Source of the DNA: Ypsolopha sequella
Taxonomy: Eukaryota > Arthropoda > Insecta > Lepidoptera > Ypsolophidae
Length of the DNA stretch: 64,000 nt
Assembly: GCA_934047225.1 (NCBI GenBank)
Contig: OW204000.1
Coordinates: forward strand, 12,418,001 to 12,482,000
Reading direction: 5' to 3'
Part shown: in pieces, positions 59,601 to 64,000 of the stretch
Layout of the letters: each line of letters opens with the position of its first letter
Numbering within the stretch: position 1 is the first letter of the stretch
Program-made: the position numbers and the translations under genes
Notes under the pieces: generated by a model
Database searches by the model: none
What the model saw: only the letters and a program-made list of their open reading frames with translations
Told to the model about the DNA's origin: nothing

Positions 59601-62600
59601 GCTTCCTACACTAAAATATACTTTTTAAAATTAGACTTTAATCTAATTTTTTTTTTTTTATAAATTAAAATAAATAAAATATTTTTATTAGAGATGAAAC
59701 GGATAGTGATTTGGCCGGATACCAGATACCGGATATCCAGCAAGCCACTAGGCTGGATAGCCGGATATCCGGCGGCCGAATATCCGGCTCAAGATGTGCG
59801 TTTCGCACAAATTGAGCAAGTCTAAACATTACGCACCAAGGTGCATGTGGGTGCAACTGGGCGAGATTATTTGTGCATTTTCTAAATGACGATAATTTCT
59901 AAAATGATTGTCACACAATCATACAAATGGTGGTCTGCAAACGCGAAACAATTTCCGATCCCAACGAAATTCGTAAATATGTATCTTTTTAAATCTTTTC
60001 TTTTTGCAGCGGTGTATACCGTATATAAATGGACAGGTATTTTTAAATGAAACCGCGTTTAGTCTAAGAATTTAGACTATGTGTTTTTATTAAAAGATCC
60101 CTGTTGAGTTACATCCGAGGTATATTGTGAGAGACGTTTCTCTGAAGCTGGTGTAATGTATGAAGGAAAGCACAAACGTTTATTCCCAAAAATTTCTGTA
60201 AAGCTTGTGTTTATCTACCAAAGCTTAACTCTTATTCACCTTATGTATTAGAATTTAGATTATTCAATGATTGATACAATCAATTTATTTTGTGATTTAA
60301 ACGACTTTTTGTATGCTGAGGTAAGTATCCGGTATCCGGCCGGATACTGGCGATCATCCGGCCGGATACCGGATACCAAAAATATGGCCAGATTAGCCGG
60401 ATACCGGATAGTAACCGGATATCCGTTTCATCTCTAATTTTTATACTTTCTTATTTTTTGGAACACTAATTTAAATTTCTTATAATTCTTTACTAGAAAT
60501 TAATTTACTTAGATTTATCCCCCTAATGCATTTAATTTATTCGGTTCTGAATGATTTAAAAAAATATATTTACAAGTAATTATAGATTTTATTTTGAAAA
60601 CTCAAAAGAAATTTGCTGCTGGAAGAAGATGTGTGCTATATGTTAGCATACAAAAAATATGTACAACATACAGATACAGATTGACATAACTGATTTTATA
60701 CAGATATTTCATTAAGAAATACAGATTTCAGATTTCTGGCTTTCTAAATCTGGCAACACCTGGCATTCAGAGAAGGCTAGCGGTGAAGCTCTGCACCTTC
60801 CTCTGCCTGTGTGCATATCTTTAGTGTAGTGCTGTGTATGTAAATAGTGCATTCCTCAGACACAGTATAGATATTCAGTTTTTACCCATACACTGTATGT
60901 ATTTTCTTTGTGGATGTGAAGTTAAACTGCACCCTCTCCACCATCTTTTTTGCATATCCTAAATTAACCACTGCTACTGAAGATTCTAAATTCGAAACTG
61001 CAACTATATACTTTTATACAAAAATGTGGTCAACTTATTTGTAAATCTTTTCCAAGGCACCCTCTAGCCTCAATCTAATAAAAAATTTTTACTGCTTAGT
61101 TGTTCACAAACCCCAAGTCGTCAGCGGAAGTGCGCGCCCGAGCATCATGTGCACTCAAGCAGTCCCTACAGTGCTGCCTTCACAGACCTGCGCTGGAGCC
61201 ATTGCTGCATGCTGCTCCACCCTGCATACTCAGATATGTCCTGGCTCAGTATGCTAAAGTAAGTTACTAAAGCCAATTCTGAAGGCTTTAATTTTAGTTT
61301 TAGTGCTGTCAAAGCTTGAAAATTTTCAAAGAAATTTAGCTTCTAATCCTAACTCTTAAGTACTATTTTGCAATTAAGAAAATTTAGTTTTGACAGCACT
61401 AAAACTAAAATTAAAGCCTTCAGAATCAGCTTTATTGTCAACTTATTTTTAGATAACTAAATAGTTAAGTAGTAAGTACTACTATAAAAATACTATTTGG
61501 TAATTTAAAAGGCTCATTTATTCAAGGTTCATACAAAATGATCCAGAATAAGTATTGAGTATCACAGTCACAATATGGAGGGTTCCTCCAGCCTTATAAT
61601 CAAAAACTAGTAAACTGGGCCATCATCAAGATTATCATCTTCTTCATCATATTCTTCACCATTATCAAAGTAGTTATTAGCATAATCTGTCCCATCATCA
61701 AGTTCAAACTCCTGTTCTTGTTCATCCTCAATTTCCTCATCATCACTAGCACCTTCTTTCTTCACCGGCCCATCTTCGTCATTCACCTCTATATCCTGTG
61801 AGATATCTTGAGATTCCTTTTTTTCTAATGTCTGTAACCTCTTTGCAATCTCAGCTGGATCGTCTAGTTTACGTTTACGAGTTGTAGTACGGGTGCGTCG
61901 CGCCTGCGGCCTCAGTTCAGATGGCATATTCGCCCAGACACATTCCAGCGTGCCTCCTTGCTTAGCGTCGAGCGCCAGAATCTTGTACTTATCGGAGTAT
62001 CGTTCCACATCATCAGTCTTCGTTTTCTTCGTCACATAAGCAGGCGACTCGTGCAAATATTCAATAAACTGGTCCTTCACGATCAGCATGTAGTCTGTAG
62101 CAGCATCACAAGGCAGAGGCAACGGCTTAGCCTCTATTTTTGGGAATAATGGAGGAGGTGCAAGGGTCGGAGCACTGTTTTCGCCTCTTGCGATTCCTAG
62201 TGCTTGTAACTGCTCATGGGTCAGCGAAGTACCACTACCACCTCGTCCTCGACCCCGTCCAGCCATTTTTGACTAAGTTTAAATTTTATTTCATTCAAGA
62301 AATGGAAACAATGTGCCAGAAAACTTATTGTTTACAAAATTCGTTTGACATTTGGTAATTTTGAGGTTATTATTATTATTTTTTTCCTTTACGGAAAAGG
62401 CTAAGGGCTTAAGCCCATACCGCCAATTTCTTTTTGTCATTTGCTTTCTGTCTACGTTTTCTTTCCTTTATGGAAAAGGCTAAGGGCTTTAGCCCAAACT
62501 GCCTAATCTTATTTTAATTTGTTTTCTTCTCTTGTTTTTTTTTTGTTTAATTTATCTCGAATATGTGCTTTAAGTTTCGTTCGACGCCTCTGTTCTCTAT

Positions 62601-63835
62601 GTAGGCTGTCGTGGTCACAAGCTAAAGTTATATTGATAAAATAGTGGTGTATGTTAAAATGTAAATATATTAACTTTATTTTCACTTTGTAGATATTGCC
62701 GCATGATGTTCGGGCACGCAGATTGTTCGTGACTACCGGGGCTCTAAAGAGGATTCAGGAGATTGACACAGTTCCAGGAACGTCACTCAAAGAGTATATC
62801 AACATTATCAATAGCTGCTTTCCAGAAGAAATTGTCAAGTAAGAATTTCTAGCTAATAAGCTTTTTAAAACTTTAGTGAACATGATAAAATTTAAAACAC
62901 TAGGGTGCGCTTATTTTGATCACCCGTGAACCACTGACAGCAGGATAGCAAATACAATTTCAACGCGTGTAAGAAAGATGGCATGTAAGGCTGATGCCGT
63001 TCGACAACCAAACTGAACTCAGCCCTTGTGTTGTATTGAAACATACAATGTGTACAATCATCAGATCACAATAAACTACCATTTTCCACTATTTACCTAC
63101 GATTCGGTCATGACATATATAATGTACTCTTTGGTCATGACCTTCAACAAACGTCAAAAATCGTGGGGAAAAATTGGCTGCCAAACGTGATTGTGTAAGC
63201 TAACTTCAGCCCACTAGAAACCACGTGTTATGTTATGTGGGTGGTGGTTTGTTTATTTGGTTTTATTAGATTGTTCAGAGCGGGTTTTGTTATTCACGAC
63301 GAGCAGTGTCTTAATAACTAGTAGTTCACCCCGAGCTGTGAATTCGCGGACCCTGTATCTCGGCAACCCGTTGACCGATTTAGCTGATGTTCGATCATAA
63401 AAAATATTTTTTTCTTATTTACATACTCGCCTACCAAATTTCATGACGTTCCAATCAACGATATTGGAGTTATCGTCGGATAAAAATTCATACATTTCGC
63501 TCGCTCGTTCAATTATAGAAAGCTGTCTAAGCGCCTTGTTCTTCTAAGGTCTTCTCGGTTCGAGATCTGTTATACATTTCATACCAAAGCTATCAACAAC
63601 CATCATATATTTACTATTTTATTATTTCAGATACTATTCACCTGGATACTCTGATGTCTTACTTGATAGAGTGGAGGCTTACACCCCACAGGTATTAAGG
63701 ATTAAGTTTCCGGTCATTAAAATTTAAAGCGGTTAATTTAATTATAAGTTTATTTGTTTATAGATTCCAGAGCTGTTTACCGACAGGGTACCTAGCGACT
63801 GCCAAAGCGAATTTACCATAGAAAACGGAAACTAA
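38698..63835 (+). CDS. SPAG6: SPAG6 / PF16, axonemal central-apparatus armadillo protein
   Basis: Fifteen exons: 38698-38737, 39474-39578, 48848-49005, 49487-49533, 49613-49697, 51319-51453, 52089-52202, 53097-53199, 53392-53462, 56962-57114, 57482-57634, 61100-61258, 62693-62838, 63631-63691, 63764-63835. Phases all match and the sum is 1602 nt (533 residues; human SPAG6 is 509). The start is MSHSMSSPRNIQL-VFETYQ. Landmarks are RLAYVQTAAELATRASNIKC, CLEDFDTQVKENAAWALGYI, LSQLVVNTGGCGPLVELL, the C-terminal LPHDVRARRLFVTTGALK and KYYSPGYSDVLLDRVEAYTP. Armadillo repeats fill residues about 50-480. SPAG6/PF16 stabilises the C1 central microtubule of motile axonemes; in an insect this means mainly the sperm tail. 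The last 20 residues extend past the human end. An AATAAA occurs at about 63889. Introns 2, 9 and 11 are swollen by transposons. Confidence 0.95.
39028..39359. repeat. 23-bp minisatellite in SPAG6 intron 1
   Basis: About 13 imperfect tandem copies of a 23-bp unit, GTCCCCAGGACCCTTGAGT plus ctac/ccac, fill most of the second half of the intron. Two units are disturbed near 39240 by an insertion 'gactggggaccac'. The period is not a multiple of three and no coding frame runs through it. It is strikingly GC-rich compared with its neighbours. Confidence 0.9.
39579..43378 (+). other. SPAG6 intron 2, portion before the LINE
   Basis: No gene was found in 3.8 kb. A 'ttatttatttattttttattt' tract lies near 39990, a fragment of the 'gcgagtcggactcgcgcacaaag' repeat at 40245-40305, and a CA run near 42436. 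Short open frames here have no recognisable domains. The last 100-200 bp before 43379 are probably the LINE 5' UTR. Confidence 0.4.
40245..40305 (+). repeat. fragment of the 'tgcgagtcggactcgcgc' repeat
   Basis: 'ggcgggtgcgagtcggactcgcgcacaaagcgttccgtac' matches the same motif repeated at 48140-48290 and relates to the repeat in CCDC93 intron 7. Confidence 0.6.
43379..44161 (+). CDS. LINE ORF1 protein
   Basis: The 260-residue protein starts at the ATG at 43379 (MSKNQKKDFKTAALDPLTAI). Residues about 60-100 look like coiled coil (LREQFSSLNQIVDDMDNLGR). Then comes an RRM-like part with RRKFLLFRGVPES and a basic C-terminal domain (RRQVFQEARRLYG). This layout is that of the L1-ORF1p-like RNA-binding, trimer-forming proteins found in several LINE clades. 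It ends in a lysine/arginine-rich tail. It would coat the element's RNA. Confidence 0.8.
   Translation: MSKNQKKDFKTAALDPLTAITNLEQKFTDGMAAFEARIQSTTFTKSPLTVESLASEFNLFKVCMKDAIALLREQFSSLNQIVDDMDNLGRRKFLLFRGVPESVDEDLPTVVSHIVTDKLKLADFTKESIRSSFRLGKPPQSDSRSRPILVKFAKLDIRSSVWSNKTGLKGSDISIGEFLTAQRRQVFQEARRLYGVHRCWSQDGHIYLKLQDGVKQRLRSINQLLDISAKYPPAAESTSGTGKLNTRTRRDRSASTKNKI
44162..44705 (+). other. inter-ORF spacer of the LINE
   Basis: The 544 bp between the two frames have stops in all forward frames and a run of 16 T near 44566-44581. Such a long gap is unusual for two-ORF LINEs. It might be a later insertion or a genuine translational spacer. Confidence 0.6.
44706..47675 (+). CDS. LINE ORF2: endonuclease and reverse transcriptase
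   Basis: A 989-residue protein without stops. The N-terminal APE-type endonuclease shows NICHVNAQSI (residue 50), LVSESYL, MGDFNTNL (about 187) and YSHHDLIYA (about 260). The reverse transcriptase covers about 530-790: FKDYRPISILPFLSKVLERV, GFRPSHSTCSAL, TLLDFSSAFNCVDY (first catalytic Asp), GVPQGGVLSPLLF and LYADDLQLY (catalytic YADD). The C-terminal part with SAIRLWNSLPLHIREAPSVS is common at the end of CR1/Rex-type ORF2 proteins. The enzyme nicks genomic DNA and copies the element's RNA there. All key residues visible are intact. Confidence 0.92.
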   Translation: MDLSHNPELFQSFDSDDSNVDALDDSALSTVPLSDLLHNSFSPFKKNLNICHVNAQSISAHHSEFLATFSSNHDLIHACLVSESYLKPTIPSTSVAIPGYVLVRNDRTGAGCGGVAIFLRSDIKYRVISQSPSQYTQSMEHLFVELDFGTVKFLLCVVYPPPKVDYFDSLEDLFVTHLPNYEHALIMGDFNTNLLPSSDSQIFHRSQKLQALTSSVNVSILELDATHHTGDSHTLLDLIMTPCPDRIASHGQFTAAGYSHHDLIYASYKLKIPKVKPKVILQRNFADMDRNKLLADANKVDWCQLDSLNNIDDKVNTFNKLITDLYDIHAPVRPVRMKHAPTPWLTDNIRKLMSSRDRLKYKHKKDPTEENWIKFKAARNRCNQVIRNAKRRHIHTNVEKCSPQNLWRFLRTLGFGKNKEEPISSLDIDGLNRHFSSPPHSIDSLLKHSTIRRLLASPPLNDNSFSFEPVSDFSIEKIILSIPSKAVGHDGLGRDLLLPILKTILPSLTHIINFSLSSSSFPSLWKMAYMVPIPKTTNPTTFKDYRPISILPFLSKVLERVVNRQLLNFLHKNNLLNPFQSGFRPSHSTCSALIKVTDDIRQAMDDRQLTLLTLLDFSSAFNCVDYDILLAILRSLNISDSAASWFDSYLNGRHQRIRVNDRFSNWCDVTAGVPQGGVLSPLLFSVFINTLVSVVNFSSYHLYADDLQLYLSCKQDSLSHAVQKLNCDLDSISLWTEQYGLLVNPAKTQVIILGSKALVDKTDLHTLPQACFNNIPLPYCTEVKSLGLHIRNNMSWDLHVSESSKKIFASMHALKRMQKFLPYSAKVTLVNSLLLPILDYADVCYPDLTEELLNKLDRLLNLCIRYIFGLRKYDHISKFRTELNWLNIRFRRDSHILTFLYGILHNPSSPSYLKERFVPLSSLDRIERPSKTWLLRTPEHSSCMYTNSFTVSAIRLWNSLPLHIREAPSVSVFKNKIKQHFLDLQNDPQ
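48055..48360 (+). repeat. about 116-bp tandem repeat, three copies
   Basis: Three units begin at about 48060, 48174 and 48291 with 'accaccacacaatacgggta'-like text and run through 'ccctaaaaact', 'aataacgacaatgtg' and, in the first two units, 'gggcaggtgcgagtcggactcgcgcacaa'. They are diverged direct repeats just downstream of the LINE. The unit shares sequence with other window repeats, so this is a local tandem array of a dispersed repeat. Confidence 0.75.
48408..48745 (-). repeat. inverted copy of the intron repeat seen at 32038-32331
   Basis: Read on the minus strand it contains TCCGTCCATCCGTCTGTC and 'gaaattttcacag', then ends with 'agggttccgtactcagtggg'. The order matches the copy in CCDC93 intron 7. 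It ends about 100 bp before SPAG6 exon 3. Confidence 0.55.
49150..49316 (-). mobile_element. short non-autonomous Helitron (Lep1-like)
   Basis: On the minus strand it starts TCTCACTAATAATATTATAA and ends GGGCATAAGCTAG, with flanking A and T as expected for a Helitron (A|TC...CTAG|T). A GC-rich hairpin (cccgcggcttcgcccggg) precedes the CTAG. It includes a GGATGGATGGATGGATG run. At 167 bp it is a minimal derivative. It lies in SPAG6 intron 3. Confidence 0.75.
49698..51318 (+). other. SPAG6 intron 5
   Basis: It contains a GC-rich block (50030-50125), two 'cccctttaggggtggaa' motifs (50238 and 50368) typical of dispersed lepidopteran repeats, a (CAGT)n run at 50480-50502 and A/T homopolymers near 50860-50900. 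No gene was found. Confidence 0.45.
50480..50502. repeat. (CAGT)n microsatellite
   Basis: Five to six perfect tandem CAGT units. Confidence 0.9.
52545..52902. repeat. long hairpin element in SPAG6 intron 7
   Basis: The left arm (about 52545-52700: 'taagaccggtttcgtagccaga' ... 'gcaaagtttccattggtttctgtaaa') pairs with the right arm (about 52760-52902: 'tttacagaaaccaatggaaactttgc' ... 'tggctgcgaaaccgctctta'). The stretch nearest the centre is almost perfect over about 60 bp and the outer part more diverged. A run of A and T forms the loop. No coding capacity. It is a fold-back/MITE-like element. Confidence 0.8.
53683..55307 (-). mobile_element. decayed mariner-like transposon with about 280-bp inverted repeats
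   Basis: The left end CAGGGTGAATTTTTGAGACG and the right end complement CAGGCTGAATTTTTGAGACG continue as inverted arms of about 280 bp (53683-53965 and about 55025-55307). TA lies on both sides (53681-53682 and 55308-55309), fitting Tc1/mariner-type insertion. A transposase remnant on the minus strand lies inside the left arm. It is in SPAG6 intron 9. Confidence 0.75.
53985..54258 (-). pseudogene. transposase N-terminal remnant (DUF4817-like HTH)
   Basis: From the ATG at 54256-54258 the frame reads MSLNRKRLDLIEAYFVNNRN, then a stop. After a frame change it gives VRQPRVLDIDTEIAILTYVE and SDPEISSRYVALEVGVSQL. An initial helix-turn-helix followed by a second HTH ending in GVSQ is the start of a family of mariner-like insect transposases (DUF4817 plus HTH). 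The catalytic domain is missing. Confidence 0.6.
55308..55562. mobile_element. small MITE adjoining the mariner-like element
   Basis: The inverted ends are TTTAATCAACCGCCCGAATT (from 55322) and AATTCGGGCGGTTGATTAAA (to about 55550), with outer 'tacaaggtgga' and 'aaccttatcgtgta'. The 250-bp core has no coding sequence. It starts at the very TA that ends the preceding element, so one probably inserted next to or into the other. Confidence 0.7.
55605..56014 (-). mobile_element. hAT deletion derivative
   Basis: The ends CAGGGGTCGGCAAC and GTTGCCGACGCCTG are classic hAT termini. A perfect 8-bp duplication GTCTAGGA flanks it (55597-55604 and 56015-56022). The minus strand keeps a transposase tail, RLKNAQLDAILRISTFKMQ (55729-55914), like the C terminus of GTF2IRD2/Charlie8-type hAT transposases. 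Subterminal 'cgggccgcatgcggcccgcgggccg' is GC-rich and self-complementary. It lies in SPAG6 intron 9. Confidence 0.88.
56028..56085 (+). repeat. possible tRNA-derived SINE head
   Basis: TGGCGCAGTCGG resembles an RNA polymerase III A box and GGTCAAATCCTGG, 33 bp on, a B box (GGTTCGAANCC). This is the usual spacing of tRNA-derived SINEs. No tRNA cloverleaf or SINE tail was traced, so this is tentative. Confidence 0.4.
57131..57180 (+). pseudogene. partial duplicate of SPAG6 exon 10 with its splice acceptor
   Basis: 'tattgattgttccag' plus about 35 bases encoding LAQLVVNTGGC repeats the acceptor and start of exon 10 (56947-56996, LSQLVVNTGGC) only 30 bp after that exon ends. After GGTTGCG the similarity stops. 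It is a truncated exon copy; with no matching donor it is unlikely to be spliced in. Confidence 0.75.
57635..59688 (+). other. SPAG6 intron 11, left part
   Basis: No gene was found. The first 270 bp are GC-rich ('gacgcgtcgcggacacgacgcgg'), unlike the rest. A 25-nt palindrome is at 59053-59077. The remainder is AT-rich and unassigned. Confidence 0.4.
59053..59077. repeat. 25-nt near-perfect palindrome
   Basis: CATAGCCGTCTC, a single C, then GAGACGGCTATG: 12-bp arms with one central base, deep inside SPAG6 intron 11. It could be the remains of a hairpin element or a binding site for a dimeric factor. The sequence alone does not say which. Confidence 0.6.
59689..60436. mobile_element. non-autonomous hAT element with CCGGATATCCGG repeats
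   Basis: The inverted ends TAGAGATGAAACGGATA and TATCCGTTTCATCTCTA are flanked by a perfect 8-bp duplication ATTTTTAT (59681-59688 and 60437-60444). Both subterminal zones are dense in GGATATCCGG/CCGGATACCGG motifs, probably transposase-binding repeats. The 748-bp element encodes nothing recognised. It lies in SPAG6 intron 11. Confidence 0.85.
60437..61099 (+). other. SPAG6 intron 11, right part
   Basis: AT-rich sequence with no recognised gene or element, ending in the acceptor 'tttttactgcttag' before exon 12. Confidence 0.45.
61268..61434. repeat. TAAAGCC hairpin MITE, copy F
   Basis: The ends are TAAAGCCAATTCTGAAGGC and GCCTTCAGAATCAGCTTTA. It sits 9 bp after the SPAG6 exon 12 donor, which makes it the copy closest to a splice site. 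Confidence 0.8.
61607..62266 (-). CDS. RNA polymerase III subunit RPC7-like (POLR3G family)
   Basis: This intronless 219-residue protein starts at the ATG 62264-62266. It begins with a Gly/Arg stretch (MAGRGRGRGGSG), then PPPLFPKIEAKPLPLP and MLIVKDQFIEYLHESPAYVT, and DDVERYSDKYK. These match the RPC7/Rpc31 pattern of PPPLFP..E.KPLPL followed by ..ER...KY. A basic patch (RRTRTTTRKRKLDDPAEIAK) leads into a strongly acidic tail ending DDNLDDGPVY, also typical. RPC7 belongs to the RPC3-RPC6-RPC7 heterotrimer used in Pol III initiation. The gene lies wholly inside SPAG6 intron 12 on the opposite strand, with the repeat at 62393-62510 just upstream. Confidence 0.85.
   Translation of the reverse strand: MAGRGRGRGGSGTSLTHEQLQALGIARGENSAPTLAPPPLFPKIEAKPLPLPCDAATDYMLIVKDQFIEYLHESPAYVTKKTKTDDVERYSDKYKILALDAKQGGTLECVWANMPSELRPQARRTRTTTRKRKLDDPAEIAKRLQTLEKKESQDISQDIEVNDEDGPVKKEGASDDEEIEDEQEQEFELDDGTDYANNYFDNGEEYDEEDDNLDDGPVY
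62393..62510. repeat. tandem pair of 'ggaaaaggctaagggcttaagccc' repeats
   Basis: Two copies (62393-62442 and 62463-62510) share TTTCCTTTA.GGAAAAGGCT, then AAGGGCTTAAGCCCA and A.CTGCC. Each includes the palindromic GGGCTTAAGCCC (or ctttagccc). This is a common dispersed moth repeat style. It lies within about 250 bp upstream of the RPC7-like start. Confidence 0.7.
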
Positions 63836-63920
63836 CAACAAATTAATCATATTTTAAAAGTATTATTTCATGTTTGATGATTGACTTGAATAAAATATGT
63901 ATTTTTTACAAAAGGTGATT

Positions 63921-64000
63921 TTATTTATCTTTTCCCAGTGTCCAAGCAATCTTTTCGATTTTTACAGTGCCTCCACCTATGTTGGTTTTCTCAATCACCA
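63921..64000 (-). CDS. 3' end of an unidentified gene (partial)
   Basis: The minus-strand frame is open from the window edge and encodes VIEKTNIGGGTVKIEKIAWT then LGKDK and a stop at 63921-63923. The stop overlaps an AATAAA on that strand. SPAG6 ends 86 bp away on the other strand, so the two genes are convergent. Too little is present to name the protein, and a chance frame of 25 codons is possible. Confidence 0.4.
   Translation of the reverse strand, partial: VIEKTNIGGGTVKIEKIAWTLGKDK

Overview
The window looks like nuclear DNA of an insect, most likely a moth or butterfly (Lepidoptera). It is AT-rich and its genes are split by GT-AG introns. It is full of transposons typical of lepidopteran genomes: Helitron ends with the cgggcaaaagCTAG|T terminus, a repeat ending in a 'ggcctatgtctagcagtggacg'-type motif, Tc1, hAT and P-like DNA elements, a Ty3/gypsy element and a CR1-group LINE. 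No bacterial operon, CRISPR array or rRNA gene was seen.

Layout. 1-4000: two non-autonomous Tc1 copies in head-to-tail order. 6388-8607 (-): first three coding exons of a CARMIL (LRRC16) homologue that runs off the left edge. 9318-20023: a very large palindromic, THAP-encoding P-like element bounded by the 8-bp repeat GTTGGTCG, with a Ty3/gypsy retrotransposon (10433-17001) inserted in its left arm. 21953-23571 (+): a SOCS6/7-type SOCS gene. 23869-27163 (-): COQ9, whose first intron holds the complete intronless glomulin gene (25256-27016) on the same strand. 27723-34196 (+): CCDC93 in ten exons. 34898-35964 (-): a small GFRP-like gene with a His/Ser-rich tail. 38698-63835 (+): SPAG6/PF16 in 15 exons over 25 kb; its introns hold an apparently intact CR1-type LINE (43379-48026), several hAT, mariner and Helitron insertions, and a complete antisense POLR3G-like gene (61607-62266). 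63921-64000 (-): the 3' end of an unidentified gene, tail-to-tail with SPAG6.

The host genes do not form one pathway: actin capping regulation (CARMIL), cytokine/receptor signalling (SOCS), coenzyme Q synthesis (COQ9), cullin-ligase control (glomulin), endosomal recycling (CCDC93), pteridine synthesis control (GFRP-like), sperm flagellum (SPAG6) and RNA polymerase III (RPC7). The most interesting local structures are the COQ9/GLMN shared-first-exon arrangement, the P-like palindrome, and the rearranged 5' end of the gypsy element, which carries an inverted LTR, an inverted pol tail and a duplicated gag block. All splice models were built by eye from splice consensus, reading phase and remembered family similarity. 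For COQ9, CCDC93 and SPAG6 the exon sums are exact multiples of three.
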